64,000 nt of DNA, taken from an uncultured Bacilli bacterium (GTDB lineage: Bacteria > Bacillota_I > Bacilli_A > RFN20 > CAG-826). A model generated the notes under the pieces. The model was not told where the DNA came from, made no database searches, and saw nothing but the letters and a program-made list of their open reading frames with translations. Position 1 is the stretch's first letter, and each line of letters begins with the position of its first letter. The DNA is taken from positions 1 through 64,000 of the forward strand of contig CALVNF010000004.1 in assembly GCA_944349595.1 (NCBI GenBank), given 5' to 3'. Shown piece after piece: positions 54,697 to 64,000 of the stretch. The position numbers and the translations under genes are program-made.

Positions 54697-55798
54697 GGAA
54701 GAATTTAATATATTTTATAAAAGAATAAATCCTAATCCTTTATATGATGAAGATTTTTTATATAATTTATTAAATAATATCATTGATTATTATAATAACG
54801 AAGTAGATGTTTCTGTTTCAGATAATTTCAGTGACATAAATCCTTATAGTGTATTTTTATATTTATATGCAGAATATAATTATTGTGTTCAAGGAAAATC
54901 TGAGGAAGAGATATTAAAATTTAATAACGATATTGATTCTCTTGATGCTTTATCTTCGATTGCATTAGATAAATACCTAACTAATGAAAAAATAGATTTA
55001 AATGAAAAATATTTTGCAAATAAATTTTCTCCATCTATTTCAACTTTGACTTTATATTTAAATTTTATGAATAAAGTTAATTTACAATTTTCAAAAAATA
55101 ATCCATTTATAACTTTAATTTCTGATATATTAATGAAATGTATTAAGATTTCAAAATGTACACTTGAATTATTGACAAATGGATTTGAAGCAGAAGCATT
55201 TTCAACTTGGAGAACACTACATGAAACCGAATGTGTTTTAAGAATTTTAATAAAATATAAAAAACCAGTTATTACGTCTTATTTAAAACATTTAACTTAT
55301 TCTCTAGCCTATCGAAAATTAATAAAGAATCCTGACAGAACTAATGAAATATTTGAAGAGATTAAAAAAGAGATGAAAGTTTATAATTTAAAATCTAAAG
55401 ACATGAAAAAATATATCGAATATGGATATTTATTAGCAATTGATGAATTTAAATTAGAAGATAATTATAAACTTAATTTTAGAGATGGTGTTGAAAAAAT
55501 GGCTGGACTAGAAAATTATTCAAAACTATACGAATATAGTAGTGAAATTGCCCATTCTTCCCCATTAATGATTTATTCAAATGAACAATCTTTATTTCAT
55601 TTAACATTAATTTCATTATATGAAGTATTTTTTAGAATTGAACAAATTTTCTCGAGTCATTTATTATCACTAAATGAAAATAAAGAATTTAAAGAAAGAT
55701 ACCTTAAAATGAGACAAGTTTATTATTATATTTTAGTTAATATATATAATAAGGAAAAAGAAATTTACTATAAATTAACAAATCATAAAACATTTTGA
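54674..55798 (+). CDS. Helical protein, possibly DUF5677-like
   Basis: 374 residues, soluble and mostly helical. The stretch GFEAEAFSTWRTLHETECVL (about 172-191), followed about 115 residues later by YSSEIAHSSPLM, resembles DUF5677 proteins, which have a conserved R.l.E and a later His. I am not sure of this match. GAGG precedes the ATG inside the previous gene. Its 3' end overlaps the convergent kinase gene by 16 nt. Confidence 0.55.
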   Translation: MKIQKITKEEFNIFYKRINPNPLYDEDFLYNLLNNIIDYYNNEVDVSVSDNFSDINPYSVFLYLYAEYNYCVQGKSEEEILKFNNDIDSLDALSSIALDKYLTNEKIDLNEKYFANKFSPSISTLTLYLNFMNKVNLQFSKNNPFITLISDILMKCIKISKCTLELLTNGFEAEAFSTWRTLHETECVLRILIKYKKPVITSYLKHLTYSLAYRKLIKNPDRTNEIFEEIKKEMKVYNLKSKDMKKYIEYGYLLAIDEFKLEDNYKLNFRDGVEKMAGLENYSKLYEYSSEIAHSSPLMIYSNEQSLFHLTLISLYEVFFRIEQIFSSHLLSLNENKEFKERYLKMRQVYYYILVNIYNKEKEIYYKLTNHKTF

Positions 55799-57438
55799 TA
55801 AACAGATCCACCAATAAATTCTCTAATAAGTGAATTGTTTGGAACGACATTATCATCCATGTCTTCAAAGTATTTTAATAATCTCATTAATCTCTCGGCC
55901 ATTGGGAAATATTCATTATCTTTTGGAATTTGAGTTAAAAGTGGCATTGCATATTTTTTAATAACGCATAATTCATATTGTAAAAATGAATTAAATACAT
56001 AATCAGCATTTTCTTGAGTATCATAAATCCATTTAAATTCACCAGCTCTAACATTTTGCCACATGGAAAGAGTTTCTTCAGCTGGTGCATTTCTAAATTT
56101 ATAATCTCTTACTAATCTTCTTAACAATCTTAAATCTGTTAAAGACATTGGATTTTGATCATCAAGATAAATTTGAGCTTGAGGTGCAATATAAATTCTA
56201 TATTTTTGTTCGTTTGCAATTGAAGAAGTGAGCATATTATTTAAAGCATGAATTCCTTCAATAATAATAGGTTCATCTTTTTCAACAGAAATTGTTTTTC
56301 CGTCTTCAATTTTTCCAGTTTCAAAATTAAAATGAGGAAGTGTCACTGTTTTTCCTTGAATTAAATTTAATAAATCATGATTAAATCTTTCAATATTTAA
56401 AGCATGAATCGTTTCTAAATCTGGTTTTCCATCTTCTCCAAGAGGAATTTCTGATTTAAGTTTGTAATAATCATCAATTGAAATTTTAATTGATTTAATA
56501 CCACGAGAAAGAAGTTCAATTCTTAATCTATTTGCAAAAGTAGTTTTTCCACTTGATGATGGTCCAGCAATACAAATTAATTTGATATTATCAATATTAT
56601 TTTCAATTGCTTGACCAATTTCTGACAACATATGATTATGTCTTGTTTCACAAATATTTGCAAAAGCTATATCGCCATAAAAATTTTTAAATTCATTAAT
56701 TTTTGCAATTGAGTTTGCACCAATTAATTTACCCCATCTAAATGATTCATTTAATGTTTTTCCAAAAACTGGAGCATCAATAAATGGAGGAATTTTTCCT
56801 TTTTCTTCACTACGAGGATATTGGAGAATTATTCCATCGCTATATAATCTAATTTTATAATCAGTTAAATAACCAGTTGAAGGAACCATAATACCATACA
56901 TATAGTTCATATAACCGTTACAATTATAGAAGTGAACAGTATTTTCAGGTCTGTATTTTAAGATTTCAATTTTATCTTGATATCCAAATTTTTTATAAAT
57001 TTCTTTTGCTTCATCAATTGGGGCAATTACCTTTTTAAATTCGTAATCAGCATCAACAATCTCTCTCATTTTTTTATCAATTTGTGCAACCATATCAAGA
57101 GAAAAAGTAGCACCACTTAATCCTTTTACTTGAATTGATCTTGAAACACTATAAGACATTCTAAATTGTAAATTTGGATACAATAATTTACATGCCATTG
57201 AGAACAAATATCTTAAAGATCTCTCATAAACTGAACATGCATCATAATCATTTAAATCAAGAAAATCAACTGTACAATCATAATATATTTCATAAGTTAA
57301 TTCTCTTAATCTATTGTTAACTCTTGCAGCTAAATATTTAGTTTTATCTTCATCACGAATTAAATCAATTAGTGCTAATTTGTTTGATCTTATTTTCTTA
57401 TCAACACCATAATTTTCTATTTTTACTTCAAAGGCCAT
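55783..57438 (-). CDS. Uridine kinase-like nucleoside kinase with ThrRS-like N-terminus
   Basis: 551 residues. The N-terminal 270 residues resemble the TGS and editing-type domains of threonyl-tRNA synthetase (MAFEVKIENYGVDKKIRSN, then YERSLRYLFSMACKLLYP). A P-loop kinase domain follows: LICIAGPSSSGKTTFANRL (about 284-302), SIDDYYK, IIIEGIHALN and RLLRRLVRDYKFRNAPAEET. This fusion is known in Firmicutes and Thermotoga as a uridine/cytidine-type kinase family of uncertain substrate. GGAG stands 12 nt before the ATG. Confidence 0.85.
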   Translation of the reverse strand: MAFEVKIENYGVDKKIRSNKLALIDLIRDEDKTKYLAARVNNRLRELTYEIYYDCTVDFLDLNDYDACSVYERSLRYLFSMACKLLYPNLQFRMSYSVSRSIQVKGLSGATFSLDMVAQIDKKMREIVDADYEFKKVIAPIDEAKEIYKKFGYQDKIEILKYRPENTVHFYNCNGYMNYMYGIMVPSTGYLTDYKIRLYSDGIILQYPRSEEKGKIPPFIDAPVFGKTLNESFRWGKLIGANSIAKINEFKNFYGDIAFANICETRHNHMLSEIGQAIENNIDNIKLICIAGPSSSGKTTFANRLRIELLSRGIKSIKISIDDYYKLKSEIPLGEDGKPDLETIHALNIERFNHDLLNLIQGKTVTLPHFNFETGKIEDGKTISVEKDEPIIIEGIHALNNMLTSSIANEQKYRIYIAPQAQIYLDDQNPMSLTDLRLLRRLVRDYKFRNAPAEETLSMWQNVRAGEFKWIYDTQENADYVFNSFLQYELCVIKKYAMPLLTQIPKDNEYFPMAERLMRLLKYFEDMDDNVVPNNSLIREFIGGSVYQNVL

Positions 57439-57479
57439 AAAATTATAATTCTCCTTTTTTATTATGTATTCGTGTTTAT

Positions 57480-57508
57480 ATTATAAAAAAAATAGAGAAA
57501 AATAACAA
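57480..57508 (-). promoter_or_regulatory. Promoter of the nucleoside kinase gene (minus strand)
   Basis: Read on the minus strand: TTGTTA (57508-57503), 17 nt, TATAAT (57485-57480). The start would lie near 57473, giving a leader of about 35 nt. Confidence 0.75.
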
Positions 57509-57532
57509 CTAAATAGATAATCAAAAAAGGTG

Positions 57533-57538
57533 TATAAT
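57533..57538 (+). promoter_or_regulatory. -10 box of the ATP synthase operon promoter
   Basis: A perfect TATAAT with only a poor -35 (TAAATA at 57510-57515). Transcription from about 57545 would give a leader of about 80 nt. It is divergent from the nucleoside kinase promoter. Confidence 0.5.
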
Positions 57539-57624
57539 ATCAAGGTGATTTGTTAGCTTTCAAGTTAATCAAAAATCATATCGATTTAAAAATATTAAGG
57601 AATTGCGTAGTTTTTTACTAAAAA

Positions 57625-57987
57625 ATGACTAAAAAAAGGCAGATTTTGTACTATATTTTAACTAGTACAATAAATATACTATTAGCTATAATTTCAGGAA
57701 TTATATTATTTTTTTATGGATATGTAATTGAATTCGTTATTTGTTTTTTAATTAGTATATTTTTTGGTAGTTTTTTAGTAGTTAGTTTTGAATTAGAAAA
57801 TAGATTTTTTAACTCAAGATCATTAATATTATTAAATTTGTCAAGGTTATTTTTAGTATTTTTATGTTTAGTTTGTTGTTTTTGTTATCTATATTTTTGC
57901 AATAAAGATATTTACTTTATTTTTACGAGCATAATTGAAATAACTATTATATATACTATAATAGTTATCAGATGGAGGTTAGAGTAG
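57625..57987 (+). CDS. Small membrane protein at head of ATP synthase operon (AtpI-like)
   Basis: 120 residues with four hydrophobic segments and a charged end (IIVIRWRLE). There are no strong sequence motifs; I name it by position, size and topology, matching the variable i subunit that helps c-ring assembly or cation handling. Cysteine-rich third segment (FLCLVCCFCYLYFC). No good Shine-Dalgarno before the ATG. The atpB ATG begins on the next base. Confidence 0.55.
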   Translation: MTKKRQILYYILTSTINILLAIISGIILFFYGYVIEFVICFLISIFFGSFLVVSFELENRFFNSRSLILLNLSRLFLVFLCLVCCFCYLYFCNKDIYFIFTSIIEITIIYTIIVIRWRLE

Positions 57988-58716
57988 ATGTTTTTAGCTA
58001 GTGGTATTAACATTGATAATATTATTGGTTTTAGAATACCAGGCGAATTTATATCTGCTTTAATTGTAATTTTAATTATAATTATTTTGTCTTTAGTTAT
58101 CGGTTTTAAAGCAAAACGTGCTGATCCGCTTAAAAAACCAAAAGGCATTTTAAATATTGCCGAAATATTAGTAAGTTTTGTCGATGATCAAGTATCAAAA
58201 TTAATGGGACCAAAATTTAAAAACTTCGGCGGGTATGTTTTAGGACTTGGATTATTTATCATGTTTGGTTTTATAATTGGACTTTTAGGTTTTCCAAATC
58301 CATTTACTTATTTAGGAATTACATTAGCAATTGCTTTATGCACATTAGGTGCAATTCATATAACTTCAATGAGATTTAAACATTTGAGTTATTTTAAAAG
58401 ATATGTCGAACCTTTACCATTCTTTTTACCTATTAATCTAGTTTCAATGTGGGCTCCTGTATTTTCACTATCTTTCAGATTATTTGGAAATGCATTAGCA
58501 GGATATTGTATAGTTACAATTTGTTATTTAGCATTTTCAATACCTGATAGTTTTTCATTTGGATTTGTGGTCACGCCTTTATTACATGCGTATTTTGATA
58601 TATTTGATGGTTTAATACAAATGGCTGTATTTACTATGTTAACAATGGTTAATGTTGCTCAAGAAGCGCCAGAAAGCGAAGAAGATTCTAAACTTCTAAC
58701 TGAGCAATTAGCATAA
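57988..58716 (+). CDS. atpB: ATP synthase F0 subunit a
   Basis: 242 residues with five to six membrane segments. The essential arginine lies in PVFSLSFRLFGNALAG (about residues 156-171), facing the c-ring carboxylate. The C-terminal PLLHAYFDIFDGLIQMAVFTMLTMV is typical. It forms the ion half-channels. GGAGG lies in the end of the preceding gene. Confidence 0.95.
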   Translation: MFLASGINIDNIIGFRIPGEFISALIVILIIIILSLVIGFKAKRADPLKKPKGILNIAEILVSFVDDQVSKLMGPKFKNFGGYVLGLGLFIMFGFIIGLLGFPNPFTYLGITLAIALCTLGAIHITSMRFKHLSYFKRYVEPLPFFLPINLVSMWAPVFSLSFRLFGNALAGYCIVTICYLAFSIPDSFSFGFVVTPLLHAYFDIFDGLIQMAVFTMLTMVNVAQEAPESEEDSKLLTEQLA

Positions 58717-58733
58717 AAAGAAAGGAGAAATTT

Positions 58734-58946
58734 ATGGAATACATTGCAATGGCATTATTTGGTTTTGCAATAGCACTCGTTGGTATTGGAGAAGCTATTG
58801 GAACATTTAAAGCTTTAGATGGAATTGCCAGAAATCCAGAAGCAGGAAGTCATATTAGAACTACCTTAATTATTGGTACTGCTTTAGTTGAAACATGTGC
58901 AATTTACATTTTAGTTCTTGGAATTTTGGTTTGGTTTGTTAAGTAA
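58734..58946 (+). CDS. atpE: ATP synthase F0 subunit c, predicted Na+-binding type
   Basis: 70 residues, a two-helix hairpin with the polar loop ARNPEA. The carrier carboxylate is Glu53 in TALVETCAIYIL. A second glutamate, Glu20, lies in VGIGEAIG exactly 33 residues earlier, the spacing of Gln32-Glu65 in the Na+-binding c subunit of Ilyobacter. Thr54 and Tyr58 occupy the positions of Ser66 and Tyr70. This is the two-carboxylate Na+ pattern; the coupling ion still needs measurement. AAAGGAG precedes the ATG. Confidence 0.95.
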   Translation: MEYIAMALFGFAIALVGIGEAIGTFKALDGIARNPEAGSHIRTTLIIGTALVETCAIYILVLGILVWFVK

Positions 58947-58949
58947 TTT

Positions 58950-59546
58950 ATGAAGAAGAAAATCTTTCTAATTTTAATTTTATTTAATTCTTTTTTGCTA
59001 ACTTCTTGTTCGGCAATTAGTGAAGAATTTGAAAGTATACCAGATAAATTATGGCCAAATATTTGGGTTACAATTTCAACAATAATTGCCTTTTTGATTA
59101 TGGTTTTAATTGTCTTTGTTTTTGCCTATAAACCAGTTAAAAAATTACTCGAAAAGAGAAAAGATTATATTGAAAAAAATATTCAAGAATCAAAAAAGGC
59201 TTTAGACGATGCAAATATGGCAAAAAATAAAGCTCAAGAAGAAATTCAAGATGCTCATAAACAAGCTGGAGAAATTTTATCAAAAGCTCAACAAGTTGCC
59301 TTAGATAATCAAAATAAAATGATGGAAGATACTAAAAAAATGATTGAAGAAAGACAAGAACAATCAATCAAAGAACTTAAAAAGAATCGTGAAAATATGC
59401 AAAAAGAAATTAACGAACAAATTATTAACAATTCTTTTGATTTAAGTAAAGAAATATTAAAAAGAGAAGTTAATCAAGATGATAATGATAAATTAGTTGA
59501 TGAATTTATCAATAAATTAAATAAGGAAAATCAAAATAATGATTAG
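58950..59546 (+). CDS. atpF: ATP synthase F0 subunit b, lipoprotein form
   Basis: 198 residues. The N-terminus is a lipoprotein signal peptide, with lipobox LLTSC (Cys at about 20), followed by a short outer segment and the usual membrane helix (about 38-62), then a long charged helix to the end that forms the stator. A b subunit with an added lipoprotein signal is known from mycoplasmas. The end overlaps atpH by 8 nt. Confidence 0.92.
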   Translation: MKKKIFLILILFNSFLLTSCSAISEEFESIPDKLWPNIWVTISTIIAFLIMVLIVFVFAYKPVKKLLEKRKDYIEKNIQESKKALDDANMAKNKAQEEIQDAHKQAGEILSKAQQVALDNQNKMMEDTKKMIEERQEQSIKELKKNRENMQKEINEQIINNSFDLSKEILKREVNQDDNDKLVDEFINKLNKENQNND

Positions 59547-60081
59547 AAATAAGTTATTTCATTTTTCAATTGCTTTATTTGAAGCTGGGAAAGAATTAAA
59601 TATTCTTGATGAAACTCTTACTAGCTTAAAATTTGTAAGAGATGTTTTAGATAAGAATGAAAAATTCTTATTGTTTTTTGATTCTCCATTAATTGAAAAA
59701 GAAATAAAAAAACAAGTATTTAGTAATGTTTTTAAAGATAGAATTAATAAATATGTGACTTATTTCTCTTTTATTTTAATTGATTACAATGTAACGAAAT
59801 ATTATCATCGTATTTATCGTGAATTTAAACATATTTATAATAGAGAAAAAGGAATTTTAGAAGGTAAAATTTATACTCCTTTTACACTAAGCGAGGAAAG
59901 AGTTTCAAATCTTGAGGCAATTTTTAAAAAGAAATACAATAAACCAATTGAATTTCGACAAGTTTATCAAAAAAATTTAATTGGTGGGATAAAAATTATT
60001 ATTGAAGACCAAATTTATGACTATTCTTTAAATAACAAATTAAACGTTATTAAAGATAATTTGATTAAAAACATTAAGTGA
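59539..60081 (+). CDS. atpH: ATP synthase F1 subunit delta
   Basis: 180 residues, family length. [19 protein letters not shown] and the C-terminal [24 protein letters not shown]-type ending (about 135-165) are the OSCP/delta signature. It joins the b stator to the alpha-beta head. Start overlaps atpF, so translation is probably coupled. Confidence 0.92.
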   Translation: MIRNKLFHFSIALFEAGKELNILDETLTSLKFVRDVLDKNEKFLLFFDSPLIEKEIKKQVFSNVFKDRINKYVTYFSFILIDYNVTKYYHRIYREFKHIYNREKGILEGKIYTPFTLSEERVSNLEAIFKKKYNKPIEFRQVYQKNLIGGIKIIIEDQIYDYSLNNKLNVIKDNLIKNIK

Positions 60082-60091
60082 GGAAAAATCT

Positions 60092-61594
60092 ATGGTAGAC
60101 AATCTTGAAGCTTTATCTGGTTTAATAAAAAAACAACTAGAAAATTATGAAGATAAAATTGATGTTGGCGATGTTGGAACAGTCGTTACAATTGGAGACG
60201 GTATTGCTCAAATTTATGGATTAAAAAATGTAATGATGTCTGAATTACTTATTTTTCCAAACGATGTTTATGGAATGGTCATGAATTTAGAAGAAAATTC
60301 GGTTGGTTGTGTATTACTTGGAAAAGATAGTTTAATTCATGAAGGCGATGTTGTTAAAAGAACAAACAAGGTTGTAGAAGTTCCAGTCGGTGATGAATTA
60401 TTAGGAAGAGTTGTTAATTCAATTGGTCAACCTCTTGATGGAAAAGGTGAAATTAAAACAAAATCATATCGTCCAATTGAAATGCCAGCTCCAAAAATTA
60501 TGGACCGTGAGAGCGTTAATTCTCCATTATTAACTGGAATCAAGGCAATTGATTCGATGATTCCAATTGGAAAAGGCCAAAGAGAATTAATTATTGGAGA
60601 CCGACAAACTGGGAAAACAGCAATCGCAATTGATACAATATTAAACCAAAAAGATAAAAATGTATATTGCGTATATGTTGCAATTGGACAAAAAAATTCA
60701 ACTGTTGCTCAATTAGTACAAAAATTACAAGAATTTGGTGCTATGAAATATACAACTGTTGTTTGTGCTGGAGCTAGTGAAAGTGCACCTTTACTTTATA
60801 TTGCTCCATATGCTGCAACAAGTATTGCCGAACATTGGATGCTTCAGGGAAAAGATGTTTTAATTGTTTATGATGATTTATCAAAACATGCAGTTTCATA
60901 TAGAACTTTAAGTTTACTTTTAAAGAGATCTCCTGGAAGAGAGGCTTATCCTGGTGATATTTTCTATATTCATTCAAGATTATTAGAAAGAGCATGTCAT
61001 TTAAAAAGCGAATTAAAAGGTGGATCTTTAACAGCTTTACCAATTATTGAAACTCAAGCTGGTGATATTAGTGCATATATTCCAACAAATGTTATTTCAA
61101 TTACCGATGGTCAAATCTTTTTAAGTAATGACTTATTTAACAAAGGTCAAAGACCAGCAATTGATAGCGGACTAAGTGTTTCAAGAGTTGGAAGTGCTGC
61201 TCAATATAAATCAATGAAAAAAGTTTCATCTTCAATGAAAATTGAATTAGCAAATTATCAAGAATTATTAGAATTTTCAAGATTTGGTTCTGACTTAGAT
61301 AAAGTTACAAAAGATATCTTAAAACATGGATCAATATTAATGGAAGTTTTAAAACAAAAACAATATTCTCCATTAAGTTTATCTCAAGAAATTGTTGACA
61401 TTTATATTGCTCAAAATAAGTTAATAGATGATATTGAAGTTGAAAAGGTTCACAAGGCATTAAAAAGAATTTCTGAATATATTTATTCTCAAAAAAATGA
61501 CATATATGAAAAATTAGAAAATGGTCATTTACTAGATGATGAATTAAAACGTGAAATTGAAGAATGTGTATTAACGGTTAAAAAGGTACTTTAA
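60092..61594 (+). CDS. atpA: ATP synthase F1 subunit alpha
   Basis: 500 residues. P-loop [16 protein letters not shown] (about residues 169-184), and the alpha/beta signature [17 protein letters not shown]. The N-terminal beta-barrel is normal ([19 protein letters not shown]). It forms the non-catalytic nucleotide sites. GAGG precedes the ATG. Confidence 0.97.
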   Translation: MVDNLEALSGLIKKQLENYEDKIDVGDVGTVVTIGDGIAQIYGLKNVMMSELLIFPNDVYGMVMNLEENSVGCVLLGKDSLIHEGDVVKRTNKVVEVPVGDELLGRVVNSIGQPLDGKGEIKTKSYRPIEMPAPKIMDRESVNSPLLTGIKAIDSMIPIGKGQRELIIGDRQTGKTAIAIDTILNQKDKNVYCVYVAIGQKNSTVAQLVQKLQEFGAMKYTTVVCAGASESAPLLYIAPYAATSIAEHWMLQGKDVLIVYDDLSKHAVSYRTLSLLLKRSPGREAYPGDIFYIHSRLLERACHLKSELKGGSLTALPIIETQAGDISAYIPTNVISITDGQIFLSNDLFNKGQRPAIDSGLSVSRVGSAAQYKSMKKVSSSMKIELANYQELLEFSRFGSDLDKVTKDILKHGSILMEVLKQKQYSPLSLSQEIVDIYIAQNKLIDDIEVEKVHKALKRISEYIYSQKNDIYEKLENGHLLDDELKREIEECVLTVKKVL

Positions 61595-61597
61595 TTA

Positions 61598-62464
61598 ATG
61601 GATGGAAATTTAATATCAATTAAATCAAGAATAAAATCTATTGATTCAACTTTAAAAATTACAAAAGCTATGAAACTAGTAGCTAGTGTTAAATTAAAAA
61701 GGTTGAAATCTCTTTTTGACATGAACAATTTATATTATGAACAAATGAAAGATATTCTTTATAAAACTCTTTCTTATTATGATTTAAAAAGTCATAAATT
61801 ACCAGATTGTTTAAAACAATACGATTCTAATAAAAATTTATATATCATTGTTTCTTCAACACTTGGTTTATGTGGTTCATATAATTTTGAAATATTTAAA
61901 AAATTAGAAGATATTTTAACAAAAGACGATGAACTTTTAGTAATTGGAGAAAAAGGAATAATGCATTTTAAAAATTTTGAAAACAAAATGTATGATGATT
62001 TTAAAATGTTATTATTAAACTTTACATATAATAATGTAAAAAAAATGAGACATTTTATTTTCAAAATTTATAAACAAAATAAATATAAAAGTGTTAAGTT
62101 AATTTATTCAAAATATATTAACTCACTAACTTTTAAACCAGATATTATTAAAATATTACCACTTGAATTTAATTTAGAAGATTACAAAGAAAAGTTCGAA
62201 TTTAAGCCAATAATAGAACCAAATGTTAATGAAGTTTTAAACAAAATGTTACCTCATTATGTTGATTCATTGTTGTTTAATAAATTATTAGAAAGCAATG
62301 TTTGTGAATATGCATCAAGAAGAAACGCGATGGAGAATGCTACAAACAACGCAAATGAAATTACAAACGAATTTAAAATTAAATTTAATAAAGCTCGACA
62401 AGCCAACATTACTTCTGAAATTATTGAAGTTGTAGCTGGAGCAAATAGTTCTAAAGGAGAATAA
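61598..62464 (+). CDS. atpG: ATP synthase F1 subunit gamma
   Basis: 288 residues. The N-terminal helix IKSRIKSIDSTLKITKAMKLVASVKLKR and the C-terminal helix with ASRRNAMENATNNANEI form the rotor coiled coil. The middle Rossmann-like domain (LYIIVSSTLGLCGSYNFEIF) is slightly diverged. It starts 3 nt after atpA. Confidence 0.94.
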   Translation: MDGNLISIKSRIKSIDSTLKITKAMKLVASVKLKRLKSLFDMNNLYYEQMKDILYKTLSYYDLKSHKLPDCLKQYDSNKNLYIIVSSTLGLCGSYNFEIFKKLEDILTKDDELLVIGEKGIMHFKNFENKMYDDFKMLLLNFTYNNVKKMRHFIFKIYKQNKYKSVKLIYSKYINSLTFKPDIIKILPLEFNLEDYKEKFEFKPIIEPNVNEVLNKMLPHYVDSLLFNKLLESNVCEYASRRNAMENATNNANEITNEFKIKFNKARQANITSEIIEVVAGANSSKGE

Positions 62465-63874
<1,410 letters not shown>

Positions 63875-63876
63875 TT

Positions 63877-64000
63877 ATGGAATTTAGATTAAAAATATTT
63901 ACGCCATATACAAATTATTATGATTCAATGATTCAATCAATGTCTTTAAAAACACCTAATGGTCGAATTGGAATATATTCAAATCATGAAAATATGATTA
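63877..64000 (+). CDS. atpC: ATP synthase F1 subunit epsilon, start (partial)
   Basis: The first 41 codons are present before the window ends. It begins MEFRLKIFTPYTNYY, and NGRIGIYSNHENMI corresponds to the conserved G.xGIL..H.P loop of epsilon. It starts 2 nt after atpD, as expected. Confidence 0.85.
   Translation, partial: MEFRLKIFTPYTNYYDSMIQSMSLKTPNGRIGIYSNHENMI

Noticed and set aside
57600-57630. Nine-codon TTG leader peptide before the AtpI-like gene
   Set aside because: The AAGGA motif touches the TTG, leaving no room for initiation.

Overview
The window is AT-rich chromosomal DNA (by eye roughly a quarter to 30% G+C) from a low-G+C Gram-positive bacterium. The conserved order ffh / rpsP-khpA-rimM-trmD / rplS-rbgA-rnhB-dprA-topA-trmFO-xerC-rpsB-tsf-pyrH-frr-uppS-cdsA-dxr-rseP-polC is a Firmicutes signature, and PolC-type polymerase, YlxM and TrmFO agree. 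UGA is a stop (rbgA, rimM, xerC, uppS, rseP and addA end in TGA and tryptophan is TGG), so the code is table 11 and not the Mycoplasma code. The small spacers, the lipoprotein-type ATP synthase b subunit, fakA-plsX without fatty-acid synthesis genes beside them, and no smc between rnc and ftsY suggest a reduced, probably uncultured lineage near the Mollicutes/Erysipelotrichia part of Bacilli. That placement is inference.

Layout. 1-540: 3' end of a 23S rRNA gene and a 5S gene. 661-7293: yloU-fakA, then plsX-rnc-ftsY-ylxM-ffh (fatty acid/phospholipid entry and the signal recognition particle pathway). 7309-9210: rpsP-khpA-rimM-trmD, inverted in place relative to the usual order. 9420-29405: ribosome assembly, RNase HII, DNA processing, topoisomerase, tRNA modification, recombinase, translation factors, UMP kinase, isoprenoid and phospholipid genes, site-2 protease and PolC, largely overlapping or closely spaced. 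A tRNA-Arg(CCT) follows.

29609-40468 is a sugar locus of eight genes: LacI-type regulator, TIM-barrel isomerase/epimerase, Gfo/Idh dehydrogenase, lipoprotein binding protein, two-domain ABC ATPase, permease with a roughly 295-residue charged coiled-coil tail, xylose isomerase and xylulokinase. The probable route is uptake of xylose or a xylose-containing compound, possible oxidation/epimerisation or cleavage by the two accessory enzymes, then conversion to xylulose 5-phosphate. An operator-like palindrome overlaps the promoter of the first gene.

40543-45883 is an accessory surface region: an Ig-like-domain lipoprotein, a divergently transcribed membrane-anchored protein with a coupled 37-residue membrane peptide, and an unrecognised 508-residue protein beside tRNA-Ala(GGC). 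46072-57438 holds a HAD phosphatase overlapping glycerol kinase, an AddB-AddA recombination nuclease pair followed by two overlapping unknown genes, and a convergent uridine kinase-like gene. 57625-64000 is the F-type ATP synthase operon (i-like, a, c, b, delta, alpha, gamma, beta, start of epsilon). Its c subunit carries residues at the spacing of the two-carboxylate Na+-binding type.

Two translation modes seem to coexist. Most operon genes have GGAGG-type ribosome binding sites, while at least five genes have a -10 box ending 6-8 nt before the ATG and no Shine-Dalgarno, as expected of leaderless mRNAs. There is no gene-free stretch longer than 300 bases, and I saw no CRISPR array, insertion sequence or prophage.
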